From Leptospira jelokensis (GTDB lineage Bacteria; Spirochaetota; Leptospiria; Leptospirales; Leptospiraceae): 64,000 bases of DNA. A model generated the notes under the pieces. That model was not told the DNA's origin. It saw only the letters and a list, made by a program, of their open reading frames with translations, and ran no database searches. The DNA is taken from contig NZ_RQGH01000026.1 in NCBI RefSeq assembly GCF_004769635.1, positions 372,001 to 436,000 on the forward strand, in the 5' to 3' direction. The translations under genes were made by a program, and so were the position numbers. Of this stretch, positions 9,472-18,988 are shown piece by piece; positions within the stretch are counted from its first letter, which is position 1; every line of letters starts with the position of its first letter.

Positions 9472-10821
9472 TTATGTTTTCTTCAAATGTTTGCCTAGGA
9501 TTTCCATCACACCCGAAAGAGTTGGTTTGCACGGCAAAATCACATTCTTTAGAGCTTCCTCCACTTTTGGAATTTTCCCTTCATGGAAGGCCAGTTTGAA
9601 TTCAGTGAATTTAAGGCCGTTTGCAGTAGAAATGACAACCACTGACTCATTTGGTTTGACTTCACCAGACTGAATGGATTTCAAAAGTGCCGCAAGTGCC
9701 ACGCCCGTATGAGGGTCGTTATACAATCCGTACAAATCCCCTTTTGCCGCCGCGTTTGCTAATTCTTCTTCCGTTGCCACTTCCACTATCCCATTGAATT
9801 TTTTGAGAACACGGATCGCTTTTTTCACGGAAACAGGATCACCAATTTGGATCGCCGAAGCTAAGGTTTTTTCAGCAGTGACTGGTGAGAACTCCGCAAA
9901 ACCTTTCTTAAACGAATCATACAAGGGACTCGCATTTTTTGCTTGGGCTAAGATGATCCTTGGCAATTTGTCAATCAGACCAAGTTCGAACATCATTTCA
10001 AAACCCATTCCTAGGGCAGACACATTCCCTAAATTCCCACCAGGGATCACAACCCAATCCGGCACTTTCCAACCCAGTTGTTGGGTGATTTCAATGGAAA
10101 TCGATTTTTGGCCTTCAATGCGAAGGGAATTCATGGAATTTGCTAGGTAAATTGACTTTTCTTGTGTGAGTTCTTTCACTACTGCCATACAACCATCAAA
10201 ATCCGTTTCGAGTGCCAATACAATGGCACCATTGGAGACCGGTTGGATGAGTTGTGCCGTTGAAACTTTGTTAGCTGGTAGTAAGATGATGGCAGGGATT
10301 CCAGCTTTTGCTGCATAGGATGCGAGTGCTGCTGAAGTATCACCGGTGGACGCGCAAGCAACCGCTTTTATGGGAACGCCATCCGCGATCATTTGGTTCA
10401 CTTGGCTCACAAGGACGGTCATGCCCAAATCTTTGAAGGAACCTGTGTGAGAAACTCCGCATTGTTTTACATGTAGGCTTTTTAAGCCCAGGTCTTTGGC
10501 AAATCGGGAAGCGTCGTAGAGATGGGTTGTCCCTTCCCCTGAGGTGATGATGTTTTGATCGTTGATTTCCGGAAGAACCCATTCCTTTTTCCCCCAAACC
10601 CCAGATGCATTTGGAAATTGGCTGGAACGGAAACGAGATTCGAAAGTAGACTTCCACTCGTTTGCAGGGATTTTCTTTAGGCTGTCTAAATCGTGTTCGA
10701 CATTCAGAAGTTCTCCACAACTGGAACAAGAGTATATCACTTGGTGGAGTGGGTAGGTTTTACGACAGGCCTCGTTCGTGCAGCGAAACTGTGCTCGGAA
10801 TTGATATTTTGTAAGTGACAT
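9472..10821 (-). CDS. thrC: Threonine synthase
   Basis: PLP enzyme that converts O-phosphohomoserine to threonine in the cytoplasm; 449 residues. The PLP-binding lysine is K130 in SHTGSFKDLGM. A phosphate-binding glycine loop PGGNLGNVSA follows later. Residues 14-36 contain Cys pairs (CTNEAC and CSSC) that resemble a small zinc ribbon preceding the catalytic domain, as in some bacterial and archaeal threonine synthases. The frame is intact. It is the first gene of the minus-strand run down to 7005 and is divergent from signal peptidase I. Confidence 0.95.
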   Translation of the reverse strand: MSLTKYQFRAQFRCTNEACRKTYPLHQVIYSCSSCGELLNVEHDLDSLKKIPANEWKSTFESRFRSSQFPNASGVWGKKEWVLPEINDQNIITSGEGTTHLYDASRFAKDLGLKSLHVKQCGVSHTGSFKDLGMTVLVSQVNQMIADGVPIKAVACASTGDTSAALASYAAKAGIPAIILLPANKVSTAQLIQPVSNGAIVLALETDFDGCMAVVKELTQEKSIYLANSMNSLRIEGQKSISIEITQQLGWKVPDWVVIPGGNLGNVSALGMGFEMMFELGLIDKLPRIILAQAKNASPLYDSFKKGFAEFSPVTAEKTLASAIQIGDPVSVKKAIRVLKKFNGIVEVATEEELANAAAKGDLYGLYNDPHTGVALAALLKSIQSGEVKPNESVVVISTANGLKFTEFKLAFHEGKIPKVEEALKNVILPCKPTLSGVMEILGKHLKKT

Positions 10822-10910
10822 AGACTTCTCTAGGCTTCAGATTTACGGAAACTTCCTTTTCCATTCTTTGGAAAGGGGAAAAATGCACGAATGATTTTTA
10901 TCGTTTTTTG

Positions 10911-11516
10911 ATGGATATGGAAACAGAAACAAAAGGCCCCAAATGGTGGCTCAAATGCAAACGTTACTTGAGGAGGAGCCTCTTCATCCTCTTATTTCTC
11001 TGTTTCTTACTCTTTGTCCGCATCTTTTTATTCCAAATTTACTCCGTCCAGGGAAATTCCATGTACCCAACCTTGGAACACGGATCCGTTGTCTTTGTCT
11101 GGAAAGGTGGATTTGCCATTTCCGCCAAATTTTTTGGAACAGAGATTTTATATACAGAACCGAGTATCGACAAATTAGATTTGGTTTTATTTGTCAGCCA
11201 AGAAGATGAACTTGTGGTAAAACGTGTGATCGGTCTTCCAGGGGAATTTTATTCCATTGAGTCAGGTCGAGTGCTGATTGATTCCATGGAACTTTTAGAA
11301 AATTACCTTCCCAAAGGAACTTACACAAGTGAACCTTCCACATCTGTATTTTTAAATCGCCATCATTCCCCATTCTTAGCGATGGACAAACAAGGGAGGA
11401 TTCCGCCCGGTTATTATTTGTTACTCGGTGACAATCGTCAGTATTCTACTGATTCGAGGTCATTCGGTCTTGTGCCTGTTGAAAAAATCAAAGGAAAGGT
11501 AGTCTTTTATTTTTAA
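10911..11516 (+). CDS. lepB: Signal peptidase I
   Basis: Membrane-anchored serine/lysine peptidase that removes signal peptides outside the inner membrane; 201 residues from ATG 10911. One N-terminal membrane helix (about 22-44) is followed by the catalytic Ser50 in GNSMYPT and the general base Lys104 in VVKRVIGLPGE. The late GDNRQYSTDSR box is typical of the family. TTG at 10908 and ATG at 10917 are alternative starts in the same frame, and no strong ribosome site picks between them. The transpeptidase gene starts two bases after its stop. Confidence 0.93.
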   Translation: MDMETETKGPKWWLKCKRYLRRSLFILLFLCFLLFVRIFLFQIYSVQGNSMYPTLEHGSVVFVWKGGFAISAKFFGTEILYTEPSIDKLDLVLFVSQEDELVVKRVIGLPGEFYSIESGRVLIDSMELLENYLPKGTYTSEPSTSVFLNRHHSPFLAMDKQGRIPPGYYLLLGDNRQYSTDSRSFGLVPVEKIKGKVVFYF

Positions 11517-11518
11517 CA

Positions 11519-13330
11519 ATGACAGAATACAAACTTCGTTTTAAGTATATTTTTTATTTTATCCTCTCGTTATTCGTCGTTTTAATTTTCCGTGTGGTGT
11601 ATCTCACCTACTTCAACGAAAACATCATCAACCTAAAAGCAAACAAATATGTGCAAAGGGGAACAATTTACGATCGCCGAGGGATCGAACTGGCAATCTC
11701 AAGAGAATCTGCAACTGTTGGGATAGATCCCTCCAATATCTACGATCCAGAACTCACCGCACAAGAGTTAGGCCCTGTTCTTGGAATTCCAACAAACAAA
11801 TTGATGGAAACCATTCGCGACAAACAAAATTATTTTTTGTTAAAACGTGAAATTGATTTAAGCAAAGCAGAAAAAATCAAAACACTTTCCCTTCCAGGTG
11901 TCCGTGTTGAAAAAGAATACAAACGGATTTACCCACAAGGAAGCCTTGCGGCCAGTTTGCTTGGGTTCACTGGTTATGATGATGACAAAGCCTTATCGGG
12001 CCTTGAGATGTTGTACAATTTGGAACTTTTGTCCACAGCGGATGCAGAGTCATCTAAAGGAAATAATGTTCACCTAACAATTGACAGTATCATTCAATAT
12101 CGTTTGGAAAAGTCCTTACAAAAAGCCTTCCAACAAACTGCATCCAAACGTGGGATCGGGATGATTATGGATACAGAAACTGGAAAAATTTTGGCCATGG
12201 CATCCTTTCCAAGTTTTGATCCCAATCATTTCCAAGATTTCCCAGTGGAATCTCATACCAATTGGTCGATCCGACATGTGTATGAACCAGGATCCACGAT
12301 GAAAATTTTTATCGCACTCATGCTTTTAAACGAGGGTAAAATTTTACCAGGAGAACGATTCCATTGTCCAGGTTACATTGAAATTGGCAAAACAACCATC
12401 CGTTGTACGGATAACCATGGCCATGTTAACTTGGATGAAATATTACAATATTCTTGTAATGTTGGAATCATTAAGGCCGCACAAAAAATTGATGAGGCAA
12501 CATATTATCGTTATCTGGACAATTTTAAATTTGGAAAACGCACTAATTTTTCTATACACGAAGCAAAAGGATACCTCGCCCCTCAAAACAAATGGAATAA
12601 AAGTACTCCCTACTTCCTCTCCATTGGGCAAGGGGTTTCCGTTACACCCATCCAACTCATAACAGCTGCTGCAGCCGTTGTGAATGGTGGGATTTTATTT
12701 GAACCGTCGGTTGTATCCCAAATTACAAATTCTTATGGGGAATTGGTACATGAATTTTCCAACAAATCAGAATTACTTGGGATTAAACCTGGAGCCGCCG
12801 CAAAAACATTAAATGCGATGGGAAAAGCAGTTTCACAGGGAACAGGGAAAAAAGCTTATTTGGAAAACTACTTCATCGCAGGAAAAACCGGTACCTCTCA
12901 AAAAGCAAAAGCAGGGGCTGGGTACCAGGCAGGACTTTTTACAGCAAGTTTTCTTGGATTTTTTCCTGCCGACAAACCAAAGTATGTTGGTCTGATTGTT
13001 TTTGATGAACCTGGTGGGGAGTCACATACAGGTGGAGGGATTGCTGCTCCTGTTTTTCGTGAAGTCGTGGAAAGTATCATTCCGATCGTGGAACGAAGTG
13101 AAAAGGCCTTGGTTTACAGATTGCAAAACCAAAAAAACAAAATATTTAAAGTAGATCCTAAACAAATGCCAGACCTCACAGGACTCACCGCTTCCGAAGT
13201 TCTGCAAGTGTTAAAACAATTAAAAGTTACTTACACTCTTGAAGGATCTGGTTTTGTTAAAACGCAAGAACCAAAACCAAATGCCTCAATTTCACCTAAC
13301 ATGAATGTAAAAATCGTATTGGAACCGTAA
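11519..13330 (+). CDS. Penicillin-binding protein, FtsI/SpoVD-like transpeptidase with PASTA domain
   Basis: Class B PBP that crosslinks peptidoglycan, 603 residues. The N-terminal membrane anchor is at about 9-31, followed by the dimerisation domain with RRGIELAIS. The transpeptidase domain has S259-T-M-K262, S312-C-N and K456-T-G. A single C-terminal PASTA domain covers about 542-603. Start and neighbours are packed: two bases after lepB, and the next gene's GTG directly abuts the stop. A division or elongation role cannot be decided from sequence. All three active-site motifs are intact. Confidence 0.93.
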   Translation: MTEYKLRFKYIFYFILSLFVVLIFRVVYLTYFNENIINLKANKYVQRGTIYDRRGIELAISRESATVGIDPSNIYDPELTAQELGPVLGIPTNKLMETIRDKQNYFLLKREIDLSKAEKIKTLSLPGVRVEKEYKRIYPQGSLAASLLGFTGYDDDKALSGLEMLYNLELLSTADAESSKGNNVHLTIDSIIQYRLEKSLQKAFQQTASKRGIGMIMDTETGKILAMASFPSFDPNHFQDFPVESHTNWSIRHVYEPGSTMKIFIALMLLNEGKILPGERFHCPGYIEIGKTTIRCTDNHGHVNLDEILQYSCNVGIIKAAQKIDEATYYRYLDNFKFGKRTNFSIHEAKGYLAPQNKWNKSTPYFLSIGQGVSVTPIQLITAAAAVVNGGILFEPSVVSQITNSYGELVHEFSNKSELLGIKPGAAAKTLNAMGKAVSQGTGKKAYLENYFIAGKTGTSQKAKAGAGYQAGLFTASFLGFFPADKPKYVGLIVFDEPGGESHTGGGIAAPVFREVVESIIPIVERSEKALVYRLQNQKNKIFKVDPKQMPDLTGLTASEVLQVLKQLKVTYTLEGSGFVKTQEPKPNASISPNMNVKIVLEP

Positions 13331-15238
13331 GTGAACGATTCGTTTCTTTCCAAAAATTTAGCGAGTTTACCTTCTGCTGTTTCGGAATGGATCCAAACTG
13401 AGAACACCATGGTAGAGGGAACAAATTACAGACGAGTGTTATCCAAAACAGGAGATGATACTTTAGTCATAGATGGGGTCTGGATCCATAGCCAATTTGA
13501 TCCGAAAAAAGAAGCCTTACGATTTGTTACCGAACTTCCACATGATGGAACGGAACGGATTTATCTATTGTTTGGTGCTGGTATTGGTTACATCATTCCC
13601 TATTTATTAGAAAGACCTAAAGTTACTATCCTGTGGATGGAACCTTTTCCCTTTCTGATATTCGAAGCATTTCGCAAATTTGATTTTTCGGAAGCTTTTT
13701 TGTCGGGTAAACTTGTCCTCATCACTGGAGAACATTTAGAAGACCAACTTTCAGAAGCTGTCAAAGGAAAGGGAACCCATCCGATTAGTTTTGTACCTCA
13801 CCGCGGGTCCTGGCAATGGAAAGAATCTGACTATGTACGATTGAAGCACATCGCCGAACAAATGTTTCACAAAAAAGATGTGAACCTTGCGACACTCACT
13901 CGATTTGAAAAAATTTGGGTAAAAAACATTTGTTATAATCTTCCCGAACTTTCAAAGTTTCGCCCTGTCTCTGATTTGTTTGGGATAGCGAACGGATTAA
14001 AAATAGTCATCGCCTGTGCCGGACCAAGTTTATCCGAATCCATCCCAGAACTCCGTAAGTATAGAAACCAATTCTTATTGCTTGCAGTTGACACAGCAGT
14101 TCCCATCTTAACTTCTTTTGGAGTGGACCCAGATCTGATTTATTCGGTTGATCCACAAGCTTTGAATAGCCAATACCTAGAAGATTATAAAGGCGAAGGG
14201 ATTTTAATTTTTGATCCTACATCGACTTATATCAGTTTGCGATTGGACAAAGGACCAAAAAAAGGATTTGTGACTTCTTCTCCATTCCCTCTCATCCAAT
14301 TATTAGAAAAAACTTCTTCTGGAGAAATTGGCTCTGTTCCATTCGGTGGATCCGTTTCTACAAATGCCGCAAGCCTTGGCACTCTAATGGGTGCCGAGAA
14401 AGTGTATTTAGTGGGGCAAGATTTGAGTTTTACGAAAGGCCTTGCCCACTCCAAAGGAGCAGTCTTAGAGGAAAGGCTCAATTACTTAGAATCAAGAAAG
14501 TTTCGGAGAGAAAAACATAATTATAAACAACTCTTTGCCCTTCCACAGAAACAAGTCCTCGGGAATTCAAATGAAACTTACATCACAAACGAAAAGATGT
14601 TAATTTTTAAAAAATGGTTTGAAGATCACACAAAAGAAAATCCGTGGACCAACTTAACCAAGTTTGGTGCTAAATTAGAAGGGATGGAACATTCTAGTTT
14701 TGAAAGAGAATTTTTGAATGTGAACAATGATTCAGAAAAAGAAAAAGAGTCGGTTCAAAATGCAAAGGATTTGATCCAATCCAAACTAATGCACAACCCA
14801 TCCTTTTTTGACCAATCTATACTTACAAAAGACCTACAAAATACCATTACGCAGTTAAATGAATTTGTGGTATTAGTGAAACAAGGTCTTAGTGTTTCGC
14901 AAAGGATTTACAACCAAATAAAAAAAAACCAAATCAATCCCAAAACATTTTCTGAAGATATCAAACAAATGGATCGGATTGACGAAGAAGTATCACAAAA
15001 AAAAGGTTTAAATGAAATTCTAAGTTTAGGAATCCAACGAGTGATTTTAACGATCACCGAAGGTTATGATGAACATCTGAGTTTGGAAGAAAAAGAAGAT
15101 CCAAGGCTCGGAGTGGCAAAAAAATCTTTGTTATTGTACGAAGGATTATTTGAATCCGTTCGGTCTACCAAACGGATGCTCACAAAATCTTTGTATCGTT
15201 TACAAACTAATCTGCAGGATTTACGGATAGAACGGTGA
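13331..15238 (+). CDS. DUF115 (6-hydroxymethylpterin pyrophosphokinase MptE-like) protein
   Basis: A 635-residue cytoplasmic protein. Its central part (about 205-400) matches the DUF115 family, shared by archaeal MptE and the Maf-type motility-associated glycosylation factors. The glycine/serine loop CAGPSLSESIPELRKY lies near residues 233-248, and DTAVPILTSFGVDPDLIYSVD follows. The C-terminal 200 residues are helical and charged. It starts with GTG directly after the PBP stop. Its 3' end overlaps the convergent OmpA-domain gene by 32 bases. A flagellin-glycosylation role is only a family possibility. Confidence 0.8.
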   Translation: MNDSFLSKNLASLPSAVSEWIQTENTMVEGTNYRRVLSKTGDDTLVIDGVWIHSQFDPKKEALRFVTELPHDGTERIYLLFGAGIGYIIPYLLERPKVTILWMEPFPFLIFEAFRKFDFSEAFLSGKLVLITGEHLEDQLSEAVKGKGTHPISFVPHRGSWQWKESDYVRLKHIAEQMFHKKDVNLATLTRFEKIWVKNICYNLPELSKFRPVSDLFGIANGLKIVIACAGPSLSESIPELRKYRNQFLLLAVDTAVPILTSFGVDPDLIYSVDPQALNSQYLEDYKGEGILIFDPTSTYISLRLDKGPKKGFVTSSPFPLIQLLEKTSSGEIGSVPFGGSVSTNAASLGTLMGAEKVYLVGQDLSFTKGLAHSKGAVLEERLNYLESRKFRREKHNYKQLFALPQKQVLGNSNETYITNEKMLIFKKWFEDHTKENPWTNLTKFGAKLEGMEHSSFEREFLNVNNDSEKEKESVQNAKDLIQSKLMHNPSFFDQSILTKDLQNTITQLNEFVVLVKQGLSVSQRIYNQIKKNQINPKTFSEDIKQMDRIDEEVSQKKGLNEILSLGIQRVILTITEGYDEHLSLEEKEDPRLGVAKKSLLLYEGLFESVRSTKRMLTKSLYRLQTNLQDLRIER

Positions 15239-16274
15239 AATCTACCCTTCTATTTTTGATACGACCAACTTCTGTTTGGTTGGTATCAATTTCTGCTGTT
15301 TCACCAAAACCTCGGTATTCGAGTTGTCCCGGGTTCACACCATTTTTAATCAGTTCATCATAAATAAACTTAGCTCTTTCATCAGACAAAATTTTATTTT
15401 CGTCCATCTCACCAATGAAACAAGTATGGCCTTTCACACGAACTTTGATCCCTGGGTATGACTTAAGTGCATCAGCAAGCGTTGCAATTTTATCCGCTGC
15501 CAAATCTTCAGTAGCCATACTCTGTTTGATAAAACGAATTTGAAGGTCATTGATAAAACGAATTGCCTTGGCCCTAGAATCAAATTTGTTTGATACCTTT
15601 CCGGTTTCCAAATTAACTCTTTCTAAGGAACGAGAACTTGTTTCCAATCCTTGGTTTGATCCATTTTCTTTGTTGGTACCAATCGATTGTGTATTGCGAT
15701 TACAACTACGCACACCAAAAAATAATAGTACAATCAAAAACAAAACAATAAGGCCAATAAGAATGTACTTTCCGAACTGGTTTTGTTTTGGTGTGATTTG
15801 GAATTTATTTAACGCAACGAGTTCATTGTATTCCGGTGTGGGAGCAACTTCGTAGTTGGATTCTTCTCTAGAATCATAAATCTCCATATAGGATGATTCC
15901 GATTCATCGACAGTGATCGATGTTTTTTTAGAACGTGAAGATTTGGATTTGTTTGATGATTCTTTTGTGTTAGCTGATTTAGATTGTGTTTTTTTCTTAG
16001 CAGCAGGAACCGAGATCTTGGCTGCCCATTTACGGATTTCAGATCTTAGGTATTCGTCGGCATCAGGTGAAAATTTAAAATTATCTCGGATGTATTTGAC
16101 AGTGCGTTTTTCAACATCAGTATAATCACCACCATCTTTGATGGCATCAAATAGTGTTTTGGCTACATTTTTGCCAATAGGAGCTTTGCTGCGTTTGGTG
16201 GCCTTCTCTGCGATTTCTAACAATTCATTGTCATATTGTTTACCACTGATGGTTCGGTAATAACTTTCTGCCAC
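15207..16274 (-). CDS. Membrane protein with C-terminal OmpA-like domain
   Basis: 355 residues from GTG, with AAAGGAGC nine to ten bases upstream. There is no signal peptide. An N-terminal charged domain (about 1-95) and a Lys/Ser-rich linker come first, then one membrane helix at about 168-187, then an OmpA-type domain (about 240-350). This predicts a cytoplasmic N-domain and a periplasmic peptidoglycan-binding domain. The usual GHTD is GHTC here; the later LSDERA and NRRVDF are kept. The gene stands alone, 62 bases after the regulator's stop on the same strand. Confidence 0.85.
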   Translation of the reverse strand: MAESYYRTISGKQYDNELLEIAEKATKRSKAPIGKNVAKTLFDAIKDGGDYTDVEKRTVKYIRDNFKFSPDADEYLRSEIRKWAAKISVPAAKKKTQSKSANTKESSNKSKSSRSKKTSITVDESESSYMEIYDSREESNYEVAPTPEYNELVALNKFQITPKQNQFGKYILIGLIVLFLIVLLFFGVRSCNRNTQSIGTNKENGSNQGLETSSRSLERVNLETGKVSNKFDSRAKAIRFINDLQIRFIKQSMATEDLAADKIATLADALKSYPGIKVRVKGHTCFIGEMDENKILSDERAKFIYDELIKNGVNPGQLEYRGFGETAEIDTNQTEVGRIKNRRVDFTVLSVNPAD

Positions 16275-16336
16275 TTCGAAGCTCCTTTCTTTTACTATCG
16301 ACCAAGTTGGCCGTTCGATCCATTCTTTTCTTGGGA

Positions 16337-17833
16337 TTAGGTGCTGAAACCACCCAGAAATTGGTTATTTTTGAGTTTATATTGCAAGGAACCACGGCTG
16401 ATCCCTAAAAGTTTTGCGGCTTCTTCTTGTGTGGAAGCTCTTTGGAAGGCCTCTTTGATCCAAATTGCCTCCAATTTTTCAATCGCTAAGTTTAAGGATA
16501 AGTTCTCGCTAGGTGTAAGAACATTTGTTCCGTCTCCAAATCCAGAAGTTTTGCCACGTAGTTCTTCTTCCCGTTTTCCATCTTGTTGGAAAGAATATGG
16601 TTCCAGAACTGTTTCTTGCGGGACAAGGACTGCGTATTGGATGACAGATTGGAGTTGGCGCACATTCCCACTCCAGGGCATTCCAGTGAGAGCTCTTAGT
16701 GCCTCAGTTGAGAAGGATTTGTTTTTTCCATATTGTTTATTGTAAAGGTATAAATAATGATGCGCAAGGAGTGGAATGTCTCCTCTTCTTTCACGTAAGG
16801 GAGGTACACGTAGTGGAACTTCTGCTAGGCGGTAATACAAATCCATCGAAAACGTTTCTTTTTGGATGTCTTCCAAAAGATCTCGTTTGCTTCCGGTAAA
16901 GATTCGTATATTTAATACTTCTTCTTTTTTTTTCGCATTGGGATTGGGTATCGATTTATCTCGTAAAGTTTGGAAGAGTTTGTTTTGTAAATTTGAAGGT
17001 AAGTCTCCTATGGATTCGATGTATAAGGATCCACCATTACTTTGTTCTAATTTCCCTTGATTAAAAATTTTTCCACTGAAACTTCCAAAAAGTTCTGCTT
17101 CCAAAAGTTCATAACTCAAACCAGAACAGTCTACAGTGTGAAAAGGAGCATTTTTCCTTTGCGAGATAAAATGAAGGGCCTTTGCTACTAATTTTTTGCC
17201 TGCTCCCTCTTCTCCAATGATCATCACCGAAATATCGGAAGGACCCACTTGACGGATCCTGTGTTTTAAAAATAGTATACTTGGATCATAACCCAAAATT
17301 TCTTCAACAGGATCTTCTTCCCGTTTGGATTTTTCAAACGCTTCCTTTGCAATCCTTTCTTCTAAGATTACGATTGTTAGCTGTGAAGCAAAAAGAGTAG
17401 CTTGGTTGATGATGTCAGGGGAAAAAAAGTTTACTTTGTCAGATTCTAAGTTAAGGACTCCTACAACAGAGTCTCGGGTAAGTAAGGGTATCGCTAGTTC
17501 AGATCTAACAGTTTCAATAAGTTTTACATAATCTTTATCTAGGGTTACATCGGGAACATAAGTGATTTCTCTTGTGGATGCCGCACGTCCCGTAACACCA
17601 AAGTTAAACGGAAGTTTTGCAGCAATTTTTTTCTCCCAGTCCATGCCTTTGGCAGCAACAATGGTAAGGACCTTTTCTTCTTGGTCCATAATCGAAATAC
17701 TCCCCGTCGAGGCACCAAAAAGTGTAAGTGTCATTTCCAAAATGAAATTTAAACGATCCGTAATATTCGGAAGTTGTTGGATTTCTTTTTGGATTTTCCT
17801 TAATGCACCAGAAAAATCCTGTTTCACAGACAT
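16337..17833 (-). CDS. GAF-AAA-Fis regulator, sigma-54-activator-like with decayed motifs
   Basis: 498 residues: a GAF domain (about 25-160), an AAA+ domain (about 178-400) and a Fis-type helix-turn-helix at the C-terminus (EEAAKLLGISRGSLQYKL). It has the layout of a NtrC-family activator, but key elements differ. Walker A is GEEGAGKK (207-214). The GAFTGA loop is absent after ELFG (247-250). Walker B reads YIES (E273/S274 in place of D/E). The first arginine-finger position is S329 (FSMDLYYRL). The DNA-binding end is intact. It lies four bases after prfB on the same strand. It may regulate without acting as a normal sigma-54 ATPase. Confidence 0.85.
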   Translation of the reverse strand: MSVKQDFSGALRKIQKEIQQLPNITDRLNFILEMTLTLFGASTGSISIMDQEEKVLTIVAAKGMDWEKKIAAKLPFNFGVTGRAASTREITYVPDVTLDKDYVKLIETVRSELAIPLLTRDSVVGVLNLESDKVNFFSPDIINQATLFASQLTIVILEERIAKEAFEKSKREEDPVEEILGYDPSILFLKHRIRQVGPSDISVMIIGEEGAGKKLVAKALHFISQRKNAPFHTVDCSGLSYELLEAELFGSFSGKIFNQGKLEQSNGGSLYIESIGDLPSNLQNKLFQTLRDKSIPNPNAKKKEEVLNIRIFTGSKRDLLEDIQKETFSMDLYYRLAEVPLRVPPLRERRGDIPLLAHHYLYLYNKQYGKNKSFSTEALRALTGMPWSGNVRQLQSVIQYAVLVPQETVLEPYSFQQDGKREEELRGKTSGFGDGTNVLTPSENLSLNLAIEKLEAIWIKEAFQRASTQEEAAKLLGISRGSLQYKLKNNQFLGGFST

Positions 17834-17837
17834 GGGA

Positions 17838-18965
17838 TTATACTTTAGCGTTTGCCTTCTGATTTGTCAGGTATTTTAAATAGGCAATGATAAAATCTTC
17901 AAGGTCTCCATCCATCACAGCGTGGACATTTCCTGTTTCAAAATCGGTTCTATGATCTTTTACCATATTGTATGGATGGAACACATAACTTCGAATTTGT
18001 GAACCCCAAGCAATGTCCCGTTTTTCGCCTGCTTTTTTGGCGTTTTCTTCTTCGGCTTTTTGTTTTTCCATCTCGTAAAGTCGAGCCTTTAACATTTTCA
18101 TCGCCGTATCACGGTTTTTGATTTGGGAACGTTCCATTTGGCAAGAAACAACAACGCCTGTGGGAATGTGTGTGATCCGAACCGCAGAGTCGGTAGTGTT
18201 TACGTGCTGTCCCCCAGCTCCCGAGGACCGATATACATCCACACGTAAATCTTTTTCTTCAATGTTTACTTGTATGTCATCATCCACTTCAGGTGTTACA
18301 TAAACAGATGCAAATGAAGTATGCCTTCGTTTGTTCGAGTCAAAGGGAGAAATCCTTACAAGACGGTGAACCCCTGACTCACATTTTAAATACCCAAAAG
18401 GATGGTCACCTTGTATGTATAAGGTGGCGTTTTTTATTCCTGCTGTTTCACCCGGTTGGTAGTCGACAAGCTCTGCACGGTATCCTTTTTGCTCACAAAA
18501 CCTTGTGTACATTCTAAGCAACATATCCGCCCAATCTTGTGATTCTGTTCCGCCGGCACCTGGATGAATGTTGATAAAAGCAGCCTTCCCATCATCTTTC
18601 CCAGAAAGAGCATCTAACATCTGCAAGTTTTCAAATACTTCAAACATTCGATCAAAATCATCGTTTAATGATTTTAAACCAGTCTCTCCCATCTCTTCAG
18701 ATGTGAGTTCAATCAAATCAGGGAAATCCAAAAGTTCTTTTTTTAAGTCCAACCAAGGATCTAACTTCATCTGAAGTTCATTGCGTTTTTGTGCTACATT
18801 TTTCGCTTGTTCAGGAGAGTCCCATAACTTTGGGTCATTTGCTTTCTCAATCAATGATAATAAACGATCATAGTCTTCTTGGAAATTTTGTGCTGTCCAA
18901 TACGTTTGAAATGATTCAATCATTTCAGTAGTTTGTTTTTTTAATTCTTTTAGTGGTCTATCCAT
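17838..18965 (-). CDS. prfB: Peptide chain release factor 2
   Basis: Releases finished proteins at UGA and UAA; 375 residues. SPF, the RF2-type stop-codon recognition motif, is at 206-208 and the hydrolysis motif GGQ at 251-253. The frame is continuous from ATG 18965. The in-frame TGA and programmed +1 frameshift near codon 25 found in many bacterial prfB genes are not present, so that autoregulation is missing. The gene is followed after four bases by the GAF-AAA-Fis regulator and preceded by an unknown gene on the same strand. Confidence 0.97.
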   Translation of the reverse strand: MDRPLKELKKQTTEMIESFQTYWTAQNFQEDYDRLLSLIEKANDPKLWDSPEQAKNVAQKRNELQMKLDPWLDLKKELLDFPDLIELTSEEMGETGLKSLNDDFDRMFEVFENLQMLDALSGKDDGKAAFINIHPGAGGTESQDWADMLLRMYTRFCEQKGYRAELVDYQPGETAGIKNATLYIQGDHPFGYLKCESGVHRLVRISPFDSNKRRHTSFASVYVTPEVDDDIQVNIEEKDLRVDVYRSSGAGGQHVNTTDSAVRITHIPTGVVVSCQMERSQIKNRDTAMKMLKARLYEMEKQKAEEENAKKAGEKRDIAWGSQIRSYVFHPYNMVKDHRTDFETGNVHAVMDGDLEDFIIAYLKYLTNQKANAKV

Positions 18966-18988
18966 AATGCATTAATCCGAAGTATATA

